Positions 42,182-51,551 of a DNA stretch of 64,000 nucleotides are shown piece by piece (position 1 is the stretch's first letter; each line of letters opens with the position of its first letter). Source of the stretch: Xanthobacteraceae bacterium (GTDB lineage: Bacteria; Pseudomonadota; Alphaproteobacteria; Rhizobiales; Xanthobacteraceae); NCBI GenBank assembly GCA_019746355.1, contig JAIESC010000121.1, positions 25,754 through 89,753 of the forward strand, read 5' to 3'. The position numbers and the translations under genes were made by a program. A model generated the notes under the pieces. It had not been told where the DNA came from, ran no database searches, and saw nothing but the letters and a program-made list of their open reading frames with translations.

Positions 42182-42784
42182 TCAGTGCGGTTTGCGGCCG
42201 CGCGAAGCGTTCCACTGCGCGGCAATGTCGAGAAAGTTCTTCAGCATCAGGTGGCCGTGCTCGGAGGCGATGCTTTCCGGATGGAACTGCACGCCGTGCA
42301 CCGGCAGCGACTGGTGGGCGAGGCCCATCACCAGGCCGTCACCGGTTTCCGCGGTGACGCTGAGCGCCTCCGGCATGCTCTGCCGCTCGACCACCAGCGA
42401 GTGGTAGCGCGTCGCCTTGAACGGCCCGTTGATGCCGCGGAATACGCTCGTGCCCTGGTGGCGGATCTCGGACAGCTTGCCGTGCACCGGCTGCGGCGCG
42501 CGACCAACCTTGCCACCGAACGCCTGGCCGATCGACTGATGGCCGAGGCACACACCGAGAATGGGCACGGTCGGCGCGGCCTTCTCGATCAGCTCGAGGC
42601 AGATGCCCGCTTCGTTGGGCGTGCACGGGCCGGGCGACAGCACGATCGCCTCGGGTTCCGAGGCCAGTACGTCAGAGACGCCGATCTTGTCGTTGCGATG
42701 CACGGCCACGTCTGCCCCAAGCCCGCCCAGGTGGTGGACGAGGTTGAAGGTGAAGCTGTCGTAGTTGTCGACCAGCACGATCAT
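42182..42784 (-). CDS. trpG: Anthranilate synthase glutamine amidotransferase subunit
   Basis: Class I amidotransferase that feeds ammonia to TrpE, 200 residues. MIVLVDNYDSFTFNLVHHL, the oxyanion region LSPGPCTPNEAG, the nucleophilic Cys in GVCLGHQSIGQAFGG, and the His-Glu pair in VQFHPESIASEHG are complete. Could also serve PabB. Heads the trpGDC-moaC-moeA operon; trpE is 1.7 kb away, separated by a two-gene unit on the other strand. Confidence 0.96.
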   Translation of the reverse strand: MIVLVDNYDSFTFNLVHHLGGLGADVAVHRNDKIGVSDVLASEPEAIVLSPGPCTPNEAGICLELIEKAAPTVPILGVCLGHQSIGQAFGGKVGRAPQPVHGKLSEIRHQGTSVFRGINGPFKATRYHSLVVERQSMPEALSVTAETGDGLVMGLAHQSLPVHGVQFHPESIASEHGHLMLKNFLDIAAQWNASRGRKPH

Positions 42785-42931
42785 CGCGGCTTCCTTGGCC
42801 GTTTCTCTAGCACATTTCGGGTCTTAGAAGGGGCCAGCCGGGGGGTCAAGCAGCGGCACAGCCATGCTCGACGGCCGCTCGGCAAATCGATAGGTTGGCC
42901 GCTCAACAGCAAGCGGCGCGAGGCAATGGCC

Positions 42932-43546
42932 ATGAAGACTTTGACGCGGAGCGACTGGACCTGGATCGTTGGCATCACCATCATCAGCGTGACCATCAAT
43001 CCGGCCCTGAAATCGATCGGCTTGCTGCCGGCGGACGTGTTCAAGAGCCTCGGCATCTTCTTTCCCGGCCTGCCGCAGATCGTGTTTGGGCCGCTGATCG
43101 CGTTCCTGACGCTGTTGTGCTTCGTCAAGACCGGCGAACCGCTGGTATTCCCGGTGATCGGTGTCCTGCGGGCGCTGTCGCTGGCTTTTGTGTTCCCGAA
43201 AAACCCCGAGCACCTCGGCACCGGCATTGCCGGGATCCTGGTCGGCTTCATCGCCTGGGGCATGCTGCGCAATGCCGCAAACGTGCGGCTCGGCACCTGG
43301 CTGCCGACGCTCTCTGCGCTCTATGCGGGCTTCTATGCCGCAGGCAACTACGCGACCACGCTCTATTTCGGACCGGCCAAGCAGACCGCGGAAATCCTCG
43401 GCTCGTCTGGCATCACGCTCGGCATCATCGCCGGCAGTGTCGTGCTTGGGCTTGTATTCGGTGCCGCCGCCTATGGCCTGATGAAGCTCGCGGTCAGGCT
43501 CGGCTCGACGACGACGGCCTTGCAGCTTCAGCCACGGCCGGCCTGA
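42932..43546 (+). CDS. Polytopic membrane protein, unknown function
   Basis: 204 residues with about six hydrophobic segments, among them WIVGITIISVTIN, FGPLIAFLTLLCF, GTGIAGILVGFIAWGML, LPTLSALYAGFYAAGNY, and two Gly-rich helices near the C-terminus (ITLGIIAGSVVLGLVFGAA). Topology and size resemble small transporter S-components, but I do not recognise a family. The ATG at 42932 has GAGG eight bases upstream; an ATG at 42926 is too close. The IspH-like gene starts 15 bp downstream, so the two form one unit inserted between trpG and trpE. Confidence 0.7.
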   Translation: MKTLTRSDWTWIVGITIISVTINPALKSIGLLPADVFKSLGIFFPGLPQIVFGPLIAFLTLLCFVKTGEPLVFPVIGVLRALSLAFVFPKNPEHLGTGIAGILVGFIAWGMLRNAANVRLGTWLPTLSALYAGFYAAGNYATTLYFGPAKQTAEILGSSGITLGIIAGSVVLGLVFGAAAYGLMKLAVRLGSTTTALQLQPRPA

Positions 43547-43561
43547 CGGCAGCCGGGCCGC

Positions 43562-44458
43562 ATGTCAGGTCGATTGGACGTCCGCACCGCTCAGGTCGGC
43601 TTCTGCTTCGGCATCGAGCGGGCCTATAGCGCCTTCGACGAGCACGCACGCGCGGGCGAGCGCATCCACGTCGCGCATCGCGCTGGCGGGGCGTGGGACA
43701 CGCTGCGCCGGATCGAGCGCGGCGATCCGGAGCTGCTTCGCCATTACCCCGGGCTGCGCGACGTGACCGTGACGCACGACGTCGGTTCGCTGAAGGAGGG
43801 CGACCGGCTGGTGCTCGGCTTTCACGGCCTCGCCGACAACACCAAGACGGCGCTCGCGGATCGCGGCGTTGCCGTCGTCGAGGACATGCTGTGCCCGTTC
43901 ATCGCCAAGCTCGACCGCGTGGTGGAGCAGGCCGCGAAAGACGGCTTCGACATCGCCATTGTCGGCAAGAAGGGCAATCACCATTGCAACGTCGCCGAAG
44001 ACATGGCCCGGCAGCACGGCCAGCGCTGCTACGTGATCGAAAATGCAGATGACCTCGATGTCATCCCGAACGACGGCCGCCGGGTGGCGCTGGTCGGACA
44101 GGTGACCGGAAATACCGTGACGTTCGACGCGGTGATCGAGCGCGTCGAACGGGACAAGCTGCCGATGCGGATTTACCGGACCATGTGCGGAGATTCCCGC
44201 ACCCGCCAGGAAGACGCCGTCGCGCTCGCCAGGAATTCCGACGTCGTCATCCTGGTCAACGACGGCGGCGGAGCGTCCGACAGCGTCTATGAGGTTTGCT
44301 CGCGCGCGAATTCGCGTATTCACAAGGTGGGCGGCAAAGCGGACCTGCGGCGCGAATGGTTCGACGGCACACGCTCGGCCTGCGTGGTCGGCGGCATCCT
44401 CGTTCCGAAGTGGACGATCGAGGAGATCGCCCAGGGCATCCGCGATCTGACGGCGTAG
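43562..44458 (+). CDS. Divergent IspH/LytB-family iron-sulfur protein
   Basis: 298 residues with the three-lobed LytB/IspH pattern. The three cluster cysteines are kept with family spacing: Cys15 in QVGFCFGIERA, Cys111 in DMLCPFIAKL and Cys209 in RTMCGDSRTRQEDA. The catalytic region differs: GHPEV, whose Glu is essential in IspH, appears as HHCNV (141-144 with Cys142, Asn143); the SSN triad reads ASD (238-240) and the GAS-P block GIL-P (278-282). By this alignment Glu126, Ser225, Asn227 and Ser269 of E. coli IspH are replaced. So it binds a cluster but is unlikely to make IPP/DMAPP. Reaction unknown. Operon with the membrane protein upstream. Confidence 0.78.
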   Translation: MSGRLDVRTAQVGFCFGIERAYSAFDEHARAGERIHVAHRAGGAWDTLRRIERGDPELLRHYPGLRDVTVTHDVGSLKEGDRLVLGFHGLADNTKTALADRGVAVVEDMLCPFIAKLDRVVEQAAKDGFDIAIVGKKGNHHCNVAEDMARQHGQRCYVIENADDLDVIPNDGRRVALVGQVTGNTVTFDAVIERVERDKLPMRIYRTMCGDSRTRQEDAVALARNSDVVILVNDGGGASDSVYEVCSRANSRIHKVGGKADLRREWFDGTRSACVVGGILVPKWTIEEIAQGIRDLTA

Positions 44459-45976
44459 CTACTGCCCGCGGCCCGCGGCGCTGGCGAAACGCCGTGCCTC
44501 TTCCGCGGCGCGGAACAGCGCCTTGGCCTTGTTGAGGCATTCGGTCTGCTCGCCCGCGGGATCGCTGTCGGCGACAATGCCGGCACCGGCCTGCACGTAC
44601 ATGGTGCCGTCCTTGATCAGCGCGGTGCGCAGCACGATGCAACTGTCCATCTCGCCCGCGGCCGAGAAATAGCCGACACAGCCCGCGTAGATCCCGCGCT
44701 TCTCCTTCTCGAGCTCGTCGATGATCTGCATCGCCCGCACCTTGGGCGCGCCGGACACGGTGCCCGCGGGAAAGCCCGCCGCCAGCGCATCGAGCGCGTC
44801 GCGATCCTGCGCGAGCGTGCCTTCGACATTGGAGACGATATGCATGACGTGGCTGTAGCGCTCGATGAAGAACTGATCGGTGACCGTCACAGTGCCGATC
44901 TTCGCGACGCGGCCGACGTCGTTTCGGCCGAGATCGAGCAGCATCAGGTGCTCGGCGCGTTCTTTGGGATCCGCAAGGAGCTCGTCCTCCAGGGCCTTGT
45001 CCTCGTGCGGGGTCGCGCCGCGCGCGCGTGTGCCGGCGATCGGCCGGATCGTCACGGTGCTGTCGCGCATGCGCACGAGAATTTCCGGACTTGATCCGGC
45101 AACCGCATAGCCGCCGAAGTCGAGGAAGTAGAGAAACGGCGCGGGATTGACCCGCCGCAGCGCGCGGTAGAGCGCAAACGGCGGCAGCGCAAACGGCGCC
45201 TCGAAGCGCTGCGACAGCACCACCTGGAAGATGTCGCCGGCGAGGATGTACTCCTTCGCCTTTGCCACCATGGCCCGGTACTCGTCGGGGGTGGTGTTCG
45301 ACTTCGCCGGGACGTCGAGCGGCCCGGCTTCGGGACCGGCCGCAGCCTTGTCGAGCGGACGGTCGAGCGCATCGACCACGGCGGCGAGCCGCTCCTCGGC
45401 GCGGGTGAGCGCGATCTTGGCCGTGACGCCCGGCTCGGGCCGCACCGGCGTCACCACCGTGATGCTGTCCTTCACCGCGTCGAACACGACGATCAGCGTG
45501 GGGCGGATCAGCACCGCATCAGGCAGGCCGATGGGGTCGGGATGCGAGGCCGGCAGTTCCTCCATCAGCCGGACCATGTCGTAGCCGAGATAGCCGAACA
45601 CGCCCGCCGCCATCGGCGGCAAACCGTCCGGCAGCACGATGCGGCTTTCGGCGATCAACGCGCGCAGCGCCTGCAGCGGCGGCGCCTCGCACGGCGCAAA
45701 GCCGTCCGGCTTGCTCCGCGCGGCGCGGTTGATCTCGGCGCGCTCGCCCCTGGTGCGCCACACCACATCGGGATCGAGCCCGATCACCGAATAGCGGCCT
45801 CGCACCGCGCCCCCTTCGACCGACTCGAGGAGAAAGCTCATCGGCCGGCCGCCGGCGATCTTCAGGAACGCCGAGACCGGCGTCTCGAGGTCCGCCACCA
45901 GCGTGGTCCAGACCACCTGCGCTTCGCCGCGGCCATAGCGCGCGGCAAAGGCGTCAGCCGGCGGCTCGATCTGCAT
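44459..45976 (-). CDS. trpE: Anthranilate synthase component I
   Basis: Chorismate to anthranilate, 505 residues. N-terminal feedback site has the LLESVEGG block (Trp binding), and the catalytic part shows YILAGDIFQVVLSQRFE, IAGTRARGATPHEDKALEDE, LGRNDVGRVAKIG and the C-terminal GAGIVADSDPAGEQTECLNKA. Not fused to TrpG. Its stop directly abuts the stop of the convergent IspH-like gene. No leader peptide with Trp codons was found in the 64 bp before it. Confidence 0.97.
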   Translation of the reverse strand: MQIEPPADAFAARYGRGEAQVVWTTLVADLETPVSAFLKIAGGRPMSFLLESVEGGAVRGRYSVIGLDPDVVWRTRGERAEINRAARSKPDGFAPCEAPPLQALRALIAESRIVLPDGLPPMAAGVFGYLGYDMVRLMEELPASHPDPIGLPDAVLIRPTLIVVFDAVKDSITVVTPVRPEPGVTAKIALTRAEERLAAVVDALDRPLDKAAAGPEAGPLDVPAKSNTTPDEYRAMVAKAKEYILAGDIFQVVLSQRFEAPFALPPFALYRALRRVNPAPFLYFLDFGGYAVAGSSPEILVRMRDSTVTIRPIAGTRARGATPHEDKALEDELLADPKERAEHLMLLDLGRNDVGRVAKIGTVTVTDQFFIERYSHVMHIVSNVEGTLAQDRDALDALAAGFPAGTVSGAPKVRAMQIIDELEKEKRGIYAGCVGYFSAAGEMDSCIVLRTALIKDGTMYVQAGAGIVADSDPAGEQTECLNKAKALFRAAEEARRFASAAGRGQ

Positions 45977-45993
45977 GGCTTGAGCTCAGGTTG

Positions 45994-46028
45994 AACTTGG
46001 AGCTTGGAGCTTGGAGCTTGGAGCTTGG
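45994..46028. repeat. 7-bp tandem repeat (AGCTTGG) between trpE and ppiD
   Basis: Five units: AACTTGG (45994-46000), then four perfect AGCTTGG units (46001-46028). It fills most of the gap upstream of trpE and ends 12 bp from the ppiD stop. Such arrays slip during replication, so copy number may vary between strains. Confidence 0.85.
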
Positions 46029-46040
46029 ATTTCGATCCGA

Positions 46041-47954
46041 TCAGTTCTGCAGGCTGCCGCCGGCGACCTGGTTGAGCGCGCTCTGGTTGATCGTCACCCC
46101 AACCTCGCTTTGCAGCCGGGCGATGTACTGCGCGATCAGGTCTTCGGTCGCGCGCTGGCGCAACGCGTCGTCGATCCGCTTGGTGTCGGCCGCCTCCGGA
46201 TCGAGCGTCGGCACCTTGATCTCGGTGACGTGGAAGACGATGCGCTCGGCAGGGGAGGCACCTTCGACGCTGCCCGCGGCGTCCTTCGCCGTGCGAAAGA
46301 TCTCGGCGACGGCCGCGGCGGGGAAACCCGGCGGCGGGTTGCCGCGCTTGATGCCGGGCCGCCATTCCACCTTGAGCTGGTTGGCCGCAGCCGCGTCCGC
46401 AAACGCGGTGCCGGCCTTGATCTTGTCGAGCATCTCGGCCGACTTCGTGCGCAAGCGGTTGGCGATCTCGTCCTCGCGCCAGCGCGTCAGCACCTGATCC
46501 TTGACCTCGTCGAGCGTGCGCTCGCGCGACGGCGTGATGCTGTCGACGTCATACCAGACGTAACCGCCGTTGCTGGGGAGCCGCAACGGCTCATTCTCGG
46601 CGCGCACGTCGGCGGAGAAGGCTGCCGACACCACATCGACGCCTTCTGGCAGGTCGGCGACGGCGCTGCCGGACGGATCCTTGCCGGTGCGGTCGATCGC
46701 CTCGATCACGCGCGGCGTGAGCCCGAACTTCTTGCCGGCTTCGGCCAGGGTGGCGCCGCCAAGCCGCTCGTCCTCGATCTTCTCCTGGACGTTGGTGAGC
46801 TCGTTCCTGGCCTTTTCAGCCGCGAGATCCTTCTTGAGCTCGGCTGCGACCTCATCGAACGTGCGGGTCTTCGCCGGCTCGATCGCCTCGACCTTGACGA
46901 TGGCGATGCCGAAGCGGCCTTCGATCGGCGCGCTGACCTCGCCGGACTTCAACGCGAAGGCGGCATCCCCCACCGCGCGGTCGACCACCGCGGTCCTGGT
47001 GACGGTGCCGAGATCGATGTCGCTCGGCTTGAGATCACGTTCAGCGGCGAGCGCCTCGAACGTCGTCCCGGAGGCAAGCTTCGCCGCCGCGGCCTTGGCC
47101 TCGTCCATGTTCGGAAACACGATCTGGCTGAGCTTGCGCCGCTCCGGCGTCTCGTAACGCGCCTTGCGGGATTCGTAGGCCTTCTTCAGGTCGTCCGCGG
47201 AAATCTCCATCCGTGCAGCGATATCTTCCGGCTTCAGCACGACGATGGTGACCTTGCGGAACTCGGGCGCGCGGAACGCGACCTTGCGCTCCTCGAAGTA
47301 TTTGGCGAGCGCCTCCGGCGAGGGATCAGCGACGTCGCCGGCCTGCGCCTTGCCAAGCACGACGTATTCGACGGTGCGCTCCTCGTTCTGGAAGCGGTTG
47401 AACGCCTCGAGCGCGCTCTTCGGCACATACGCGTCGCCGCCGACCGTGCCGATCAGCTGCTGGCGCAACGCGTCGCGGCGCTGCTCGGCGAGATAGCGCG
47501 CCTCGGTGAAGCCACGGTTGCGAATGATCGCCTCGAACCGGGCGCGGTCGAACTGGCCGTTCAGACCCTTGAACTCCGGGTTCTCGGTGATCCGGCGCGC
47601 CATCTCGGCGTCGCTCAGGCCGAGCCCCAGCGACTTGATGCGGTTGTCGAGCACGGTTTCGGCGATCACCTGGTTGAGCATCTGCCGGTCGAGGCCGAGC
47701 GCCCGCGCCTGGTCGGGCAGGATCGGCCGGCCGAGCTGGCGGCCAAGCTGCTGCAGGCGGTCCTGATAGAGCTGCCGGAACGTCTCGATCCGGATCTCGG
47801 TGCCGCCGACCTTGGCGAGGGTCGACTGGCCGAAGCCGCGGAAGATGTCGCCGATGCCCCAGATCGCGAAGCTGATGGCGATCAGGCCGAGCACCACGCC
47901 CATGACGGCGCGGCCGATCCAATTCGAGGAGGCCTTTTGAATACCCCGGAGCAT
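46041..47954 (-). CDS. ppiD: Peptidyl-prolyl cis-trans isomerase D / SurA-N-like periplasmic chaperone
   Basis: 637 residues anchored by one membrane helix near the N-terminus (AVMGVVLGLIAISFAIWGIG). The periplasmic part starts with the SurA-N/PpiD domain (LAKVGGTEIRIETFRQLYQD) and a parvulin-like domain centred on IVFPNMDEAKAAAAKLASGT and VGDAAFALKSGEVSAPIEGR. It assists folding of exported proteins near SecYEG. Divergent from tpiA; trpE lies 64 bp downstream on the same strand. Confidence 0.93.
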   Translation of the reverse strand: MLRGIQKASSNWIGRAVMGVVLGLIAISFAIWGIGDIFRGFGQSTLAKVGGTEIRIETFRQLYQDRLQQLGRQLGRPILPDQARALGLDRQMLNQVIAETVLDNRIKSLGLGLSDAEMARRITENPEFKGLNGQFDRARFEAIIRNRGFTEARYLAEQRRDALRQQLIGTVGGDAYVPKSALEAFNRFQNEERTVEYVVLGKAQAGDVADPSPEALAKYFEERKVAFRAPEFRKVTIVVLKPEDIAARMEISADDLKKAYESRKARYETPERRKLSQIVFPNMDEAKAAAAKLASGTTFEALAAERDLKPSDIDLGTVTRTAVVDRAVGDAAFALKSGEVSAPIEGRFGIAIVKVEAIEPAKTRTFDEVAAELKKDLAAEKARNELTNVQEKIEDERLGGATLAEAGKKFGLTPRVIEAIDRTGKDPSGSAVADLPEGVDVVSAAFSADVRAENEPLRLPSNGGYVWYDVDSITPSRERTLDEVKDQVLTRWREDEIANRLRTKSAEMLDKIKAGTAFADAAAANQLKVEWRPGIKRGNPPPGFPAAAVAEIFRTAKDAAGSVEGASPAERIVFHVTEIKVPTLDPEAADTKRIDDALRQRATEDLIAQYIARLQSEVGVTINQSALNQVAGGSLQN

Positions 47955-48110
47955 GAAACCGTTCGTTTGTCTGGATGAGCGGCCGATTCAGGGCCGATTG
48001 CGGCGGAATATAGAGGTCCGCCAATGGCATCGCAACTGATAGGGACAGCGCCACACGGCCTCTGGCGCGGCCTTTTCCGCTCTGTTACGGCTCGGAAAAA
48101 GGGGTGACCG

Positions 48111-48869
48111 ATGGCCGCATCAGAGCGCCGCCCGCTGATCGCGGGCAATTGGAAAATGAACGGGCTTAACCGGTCGATTGCCGAACTGGTCAAGGTGATG
48201 GCCGGGTCTCGCCCGCTTGACGGCAAGGCCGACCTGATGGTCTGCCCACCGGCAACGCTCATTCCGGCCTTTGCGGAACAGACGCGTGGCTCGAAGGTCG
48301 CGATCGGCGGTCAGGACTGCCACGCTGAGCCTTCCGGCGCGTTCACCGGCGACATTTCGGCCGAGATGCTGGCGGACGCAGGTGCGACCGCCGTGATCGT
48401 CGGCCATTCGGAACGCCGCACCTATCACAAGGAAACCGACGCGGATGTGCGCGCCAAGGTGCTTGCGGCGTGGCGCGCCAGGCTTTGCGCCATCGTCTGC
48501 ATCGGCGAGACGCGCGCCGAGCGGGAAGGCGGCAGGACACTCGACGTGCTGGGCCGCCAGCTCGACGGTTCGCTCCCCGACGGCGCGACGCCTGCAAACC
48601 TCGTGGTGGCCTATGAGCCTGTGTGGGCGATCGGCACGGGGCTTACGCCGACGGCGGCCGACGTCGCCGAAGCGCACAAGTTCATCCGCGACCGGCTTGC
48701 CGCGCGGTATGGGGCTACGGCCGAGAGCATCCGCATCCTCTATGGCGGCTCGGTGAAGCCGTCGAACGCGGCGGAGCTGATGGGTGTCGCCAATGTCGAC
48801 GGCGCGCTGGTGGGCGGCGCGAGCCTGAAGGCCGAGGACTTCCTCGGCATTGCCGCCGCATACCGCTGA
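48111..48869 (+). CDS. tpiA: Triosephosphate isomerase
   Basis: Interconverts DHAP and glyceraldehyde 3-phosphate, 252 residues. Catalytic Lys in IAGNWKMNG, His in VIVGHSERR, Glu in [12 protein letters not shown], and phosphate-binding [12 protein letters not shown]. Divergent from ppiD. In relatives it is followed by secG; here the GMC dehydrogenase genes lie between. Confidence 0.97.
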   Translation: MAASERRPLIAGNWKMNGLNRSIAELVKVMAGSRPLDGKADLMVCPPATLIPAFAEQTRGSKVAIGGQDCHAEPSGAFTGDISAEMLADAGATAVIVGHSERRTYHKETDADVRAKVLAAWRARLCAIVCIGETRAEREGGRTLDVLGRQLDGSLPDGATPANLVVAYEPVWAIGTGLTPTAADVAEAHKFIRDRLAARYGATAESIRILYGGSVKPSNAAELMGVANVDGALVGGASLKAEDFLGIAAAYR

Positions 48870-48931
48870 CGCAAGGAAGACCGGCAGCCGGGCCGTATCC
48901 GGGCGTTTCGAACTGGTCTAATCTCAAATCA

Positions 48932-48956
48932 TAAAAATGCGCGCGCCGGCGCGCAT
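48932..48956 (-). terminator. Minus-oriented hairpin terminator after tpiA
   Basis: ATGCGCGC (48937-48944) pairs with GCGCGCAT (48949-48956); on the minus strand the stem is followed by a T-run. On the plus strand only the hairpin is available. No minus-strand gene lies upstream of it. Confidence 0.5.
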
Positions 48957-48996
48957 CCATCGCGCAGCAAACGGCGCGAGGATTTGGGGGAGCGCC

Positions 48997-49743
48997 ATGT
49001 CTTCAAAATCAGACGACAATACGAGTCCGATTCCGCGCCGCGACTTCCTCAAAGGTGCGGGCGCAGCCGGCACCGCCGTCGCCGCGACGCTCGCTCCGGT
49101 GGCCGCTGCAACGCCCGCGGCAGCGCAAGCGCAACCGGCGGCGCAGCCCGCAGCGGCGTCGCATCCGCCCGAGACATGGCTGACGTTGACGCCAACCGAA
49201 GTCGCCTTCATCGCCGCCGCCGTCGACACCATCATTCCGGCCGACAATCTGTCGCCGTCGGGCAGCGAGTGCGGCGTCGCGGCGTTCATCGACCGGCAGC
49301 TTGCCGGCGCCTACGGCAGTGGCGCGCGGCTTTACCGGCAGGGCCCGTTCCCGAAAGCCAAGCCCGAGCTCGGCTATCAGCTCGAACTCAATCCGCGCGA
49401 ATTCTTCCGCGCCGGCATCGAGGCGGCGAACGCGTTCAGCCGCAAGACCTACGGCAAGGACTTCGATCGCCTGAGCGAGAAAGACCGCGAGGCGGCGCTG
49501 AAGACCATGGAAGAGGGCAAGGCCGGCTTCCCCGGCTTCAGCAGCGCCACGTTCTTCAACGCGCTGCTGCAGATCACGATGGAGGGCTTCTTCGCCGACC
49601 CGATGTACGGCGGCAACCGCAACATGGCCGCGTGGAAGATGATCGGCTACCCGGGCCTCCCTGCGACCTACCGGGAAGAGATCAAGACCTACTTCGGCAA
49701 GAAGTACGACAAGCCGCCGCAGTCGATTGCGGACTTCTCGTGA
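48997..49743 (+). CDS. Gluconate 2-dehydrogenase subunit 3-like protein with Tat signal
   Basis: Small (gamma) subunit of a periplasmic GMC-type dehydrogenase, 248 residues. The twin-arginine signal PRRDFLKGAGAAG is followed by a hydrophobic stretch ending AAAQAQ. The mature part has the family block FIAAAVDTIIPADNLSPSGS and ends TYFGKKYDKPPQSIADFS. The catalytic subunit next door has no signal of its own, so this protein probably carries it through the Tat pore. ATG at 48997 with GGGGGAG upstream. Operon of three genes. Confidence 0.88.
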   Translation: MSSKSDDNTSPIPRRDFLKGAGAAGTAVAATLAPVAAATPAAAQAQPAAQPAAASHPPETWLTLTPTEVAFIAAAVDTIIPADNLSPSGSECGVAAFIDRQLAGAYGSGARLYRQGPFPKAKPELGYQLELNPREFFRAGIEAANAFSRKTYGKDFDRLSEKDREAALKTMEEGKAGFPGFSSATFFNALLQITMEGFFADPMYGGNRNMAAWKMIGYPGLPATYREEIKTYFGKKYDKPPQSIADFS

Positions 49744-49755
49744 GGGGAGGCGGAC

Positions 49756-51531
49756 ATGGCGACCATCCTCAAGGAAGTCGATGCGGTGGTGATCGGCGTC
49801 GGCTGGACCGGCTCGATCATGGCGCGCGAGTTGACCAAGGCGGGCCTGAACGTCGTCGGCCTCGAGCGCGGCCCCAGGCGCTCGCCACGCGACGACTTCA
49901 CCATTCCGAGCGTGCGCGACGATCTCAAATACGCGGTGCGGCAGGAGCTGTTTCAGGACACGCAGCTTGAAACGGTGACGCTGCGGCATTCGCCGTCGGA
50001 GACGGCGCTGCCGCTGCGCCGTCTCGGCTCGTTCCTGCCCGGCACGGGGCTCGGCGGCGCGGGCTCACACTGGAACGGCACCACCTGGCGCTTGCTGCCC
50101 TCGGACCACAATCTCCGCAGCCATCTCGAATTCCGCTACGGCAAGAATGCGGTTCCGGCCGAGATGACGATCCAGGACTTCCCGGTCAGCTACGCCGAGC
50201 TCGAGCCCTACTACGACCACTTCGAGAAAATCTGCGGCATCTCCGGCAAGGCCGGCAATCTGCGCGGCCAGAAAATTTCCGGCGGCAACATGTTCGAGGG
50301 GCCGCGCCAGAACGAGTATCCGAACAAGCCGCTGACGCAGACCATGGCCGGCTCGATCATGGAGCAGGCCTGCAAAAGCCTCGGCTACAACACCTTCTCC
50401 GCGCCTTCGGCCAATTCCAGCGACGTCTACGTCAATCCGGAAGGCCTGACCCTCGGCGCTTGCGAATATTGCGGCCACTGCGAGCGGTTCGGCTGCGAGG
50501 CCAACGCGAAAGCGTCGCCGAACGTCTGCATCCTGCCCAATCTGCTGGCCGACCCGAAATTCGAGCTTCGCACCTACGCCTGTGTGAAGGAGCTCGTCTA
50601 CGACAAGGCGGCGAAGAAGGTGAAAGCGGTCCGCTACGTCGATACGCGGAGCGGCGAGGAGTACGAGCAGCCGGCGGGGCTCGTCGTGCTCGGCGCCTAC
50701 GTGTTCAACAACGTGCTCCTGATGCTGACCGCAGGCATCGGCGAGCCCTACGACCACAAGACCGGCAGGGGCACGGTCGGCAAAAACTACTGCTACCAGA
50801 TCAGCGGCAACTCGGTGACGGTGTTCTTCGAGGACAAGGAGATCAACCCGTTCATGGCGGCGGGCTCGCACGGCACCAACATCGACGACTTCAACGGCGA
50901 CAACTTCGACCACGGCGGCCTGGGCTTCTTCGGCGGCGCCTGGATCGCCGCCGGCACCACCAACGGCCGGCCGATCTTCACGCGGCCGGTGCCGCCCGGC
51001 ACGCCGCGCTGGGGCCGCGAATGGAAGGCGGCGACCGCGAAGTGGTACAATCACGCCTTCAACATCGGTGCGTCGGGCTGCAACTACGCGCACCGGGAAA
51101 ACTTCCTCGACCTCGATCCGACCTACAAGGATGCGCTCGGCCGGCCGCTGATCCGCATGAGCTACAATTTCCGCGACAACGACTACAAGATGGCGGGGTA
51201 CATCGGCGGGGTGCTCGGCCGCATCGCGCGCGCCATGAACCCGACCCGCATGAGCTCGCCCGCGGTGCGGCGCGGCAACTACAACGTCGTGCCCTACCAA
51301 TCGACCCACAACACCGGCGGCACGATCATGGGCGCCGATCCGAAGTCGAGCGTCGTCAACAAGTATTGCCAGTCATGGGACGCCGACAATCTGTTCGTGA
51401 TGGGCGCGTCGCTGTTCCCGCAAAACGCCTCCTACAACCCGACCGGCCCGGTCGGTGCGCTGGCCTACTGGTCGGCGGACGCAATCAAGAGGCAGTACCT
51501 CAAGAGCCCCGGACCGCTGGTTCCGGCCTGA
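49756..51531 (+). CDS. GMC-type FAD dehydrogenase catalytic subunit with Cys cluster motif
   Basis: 591 residues. The FAD-binding site is VIGVGWTGSIMARELTKAG. A Cys-rich motif C-x2-C-x2-C-x4-C is encoded near 50461-50495 (CEYCGHCERFGC), as in bacterial gluconate/FAD-glucose dehydrogenase large subunits, where it holds a 3Fe-4S cluster. The C-terminal GMC active-site block is HNTGGTIMGADP with ASYNPTGPVGALAYW. It probably oxidises a sugar, sugar acid or alcohol in the periplasm and passes electrons to the cytochrome encoded next. Substrate unknown. Confidence 0.88.
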   Translation: MATILKEVDAVVIGVGWTGSIMARELTKAGLNVVGLERGPRRSPRDDFTIPSVRDDLKYAVRQELFQDTQLETVTLRHSPSETALPLRRLGSFLPGTGLGGAGSHWNGTTWRLLPSDHNLRSHLEFRYGKNAVPAEMTIQDFPVSYAELEPYYDHFEKICGISGKAGNLRGQKISGGNMFEGPRQNEYPNKPLTQTMAGSIMEQACKSLGYNTFSAPSANSSDVYVNPEGLTLGACEYCGHCERFGCEANAKASPNVCILPNLLADPKFELRTYACVKELVYDKAAKKVKAVRYVDTRSGEEYEQPAGLVVLGAYVFNNVLLMLTAGIGEPYDHKTGRGTVGKNYCYQISGNSVTVFFEDKEINPFMAAGSHGTNIDDFNGDNFDHGGLGFFGGAWIAAGTTNGRPIFTRPVPPGTPRWGREWKAATAKWYNHAFNIGASGCNYAHRENFLDLDPTYKDALGRPLIRMSYNFRDNDYKMAGYIGGVLGRIARAMNPTRMSSPAVRRGNYNVVPYQSTHNTGGTIMGADPKSSVVNKYCQSWDADNLFVMGASLFPQNASYNPTGPVGALAYWSADAIKRQYLKSPGPLVPA

Positions 51532-51551
51532 CGCATCCGAGGATCGAAAGC

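Noticed and set aside
45977..46040. Trp leader peptide or attenuator before trpE
   Set aside because: No short frame with Trp codons and no terminator/antiterminator pair in the available 64 bp; only the tandem repeat.
46011..47978. 655-codon plus-strand frame over ppiD
   Set aside because: Antisense of ppiD, no domain.
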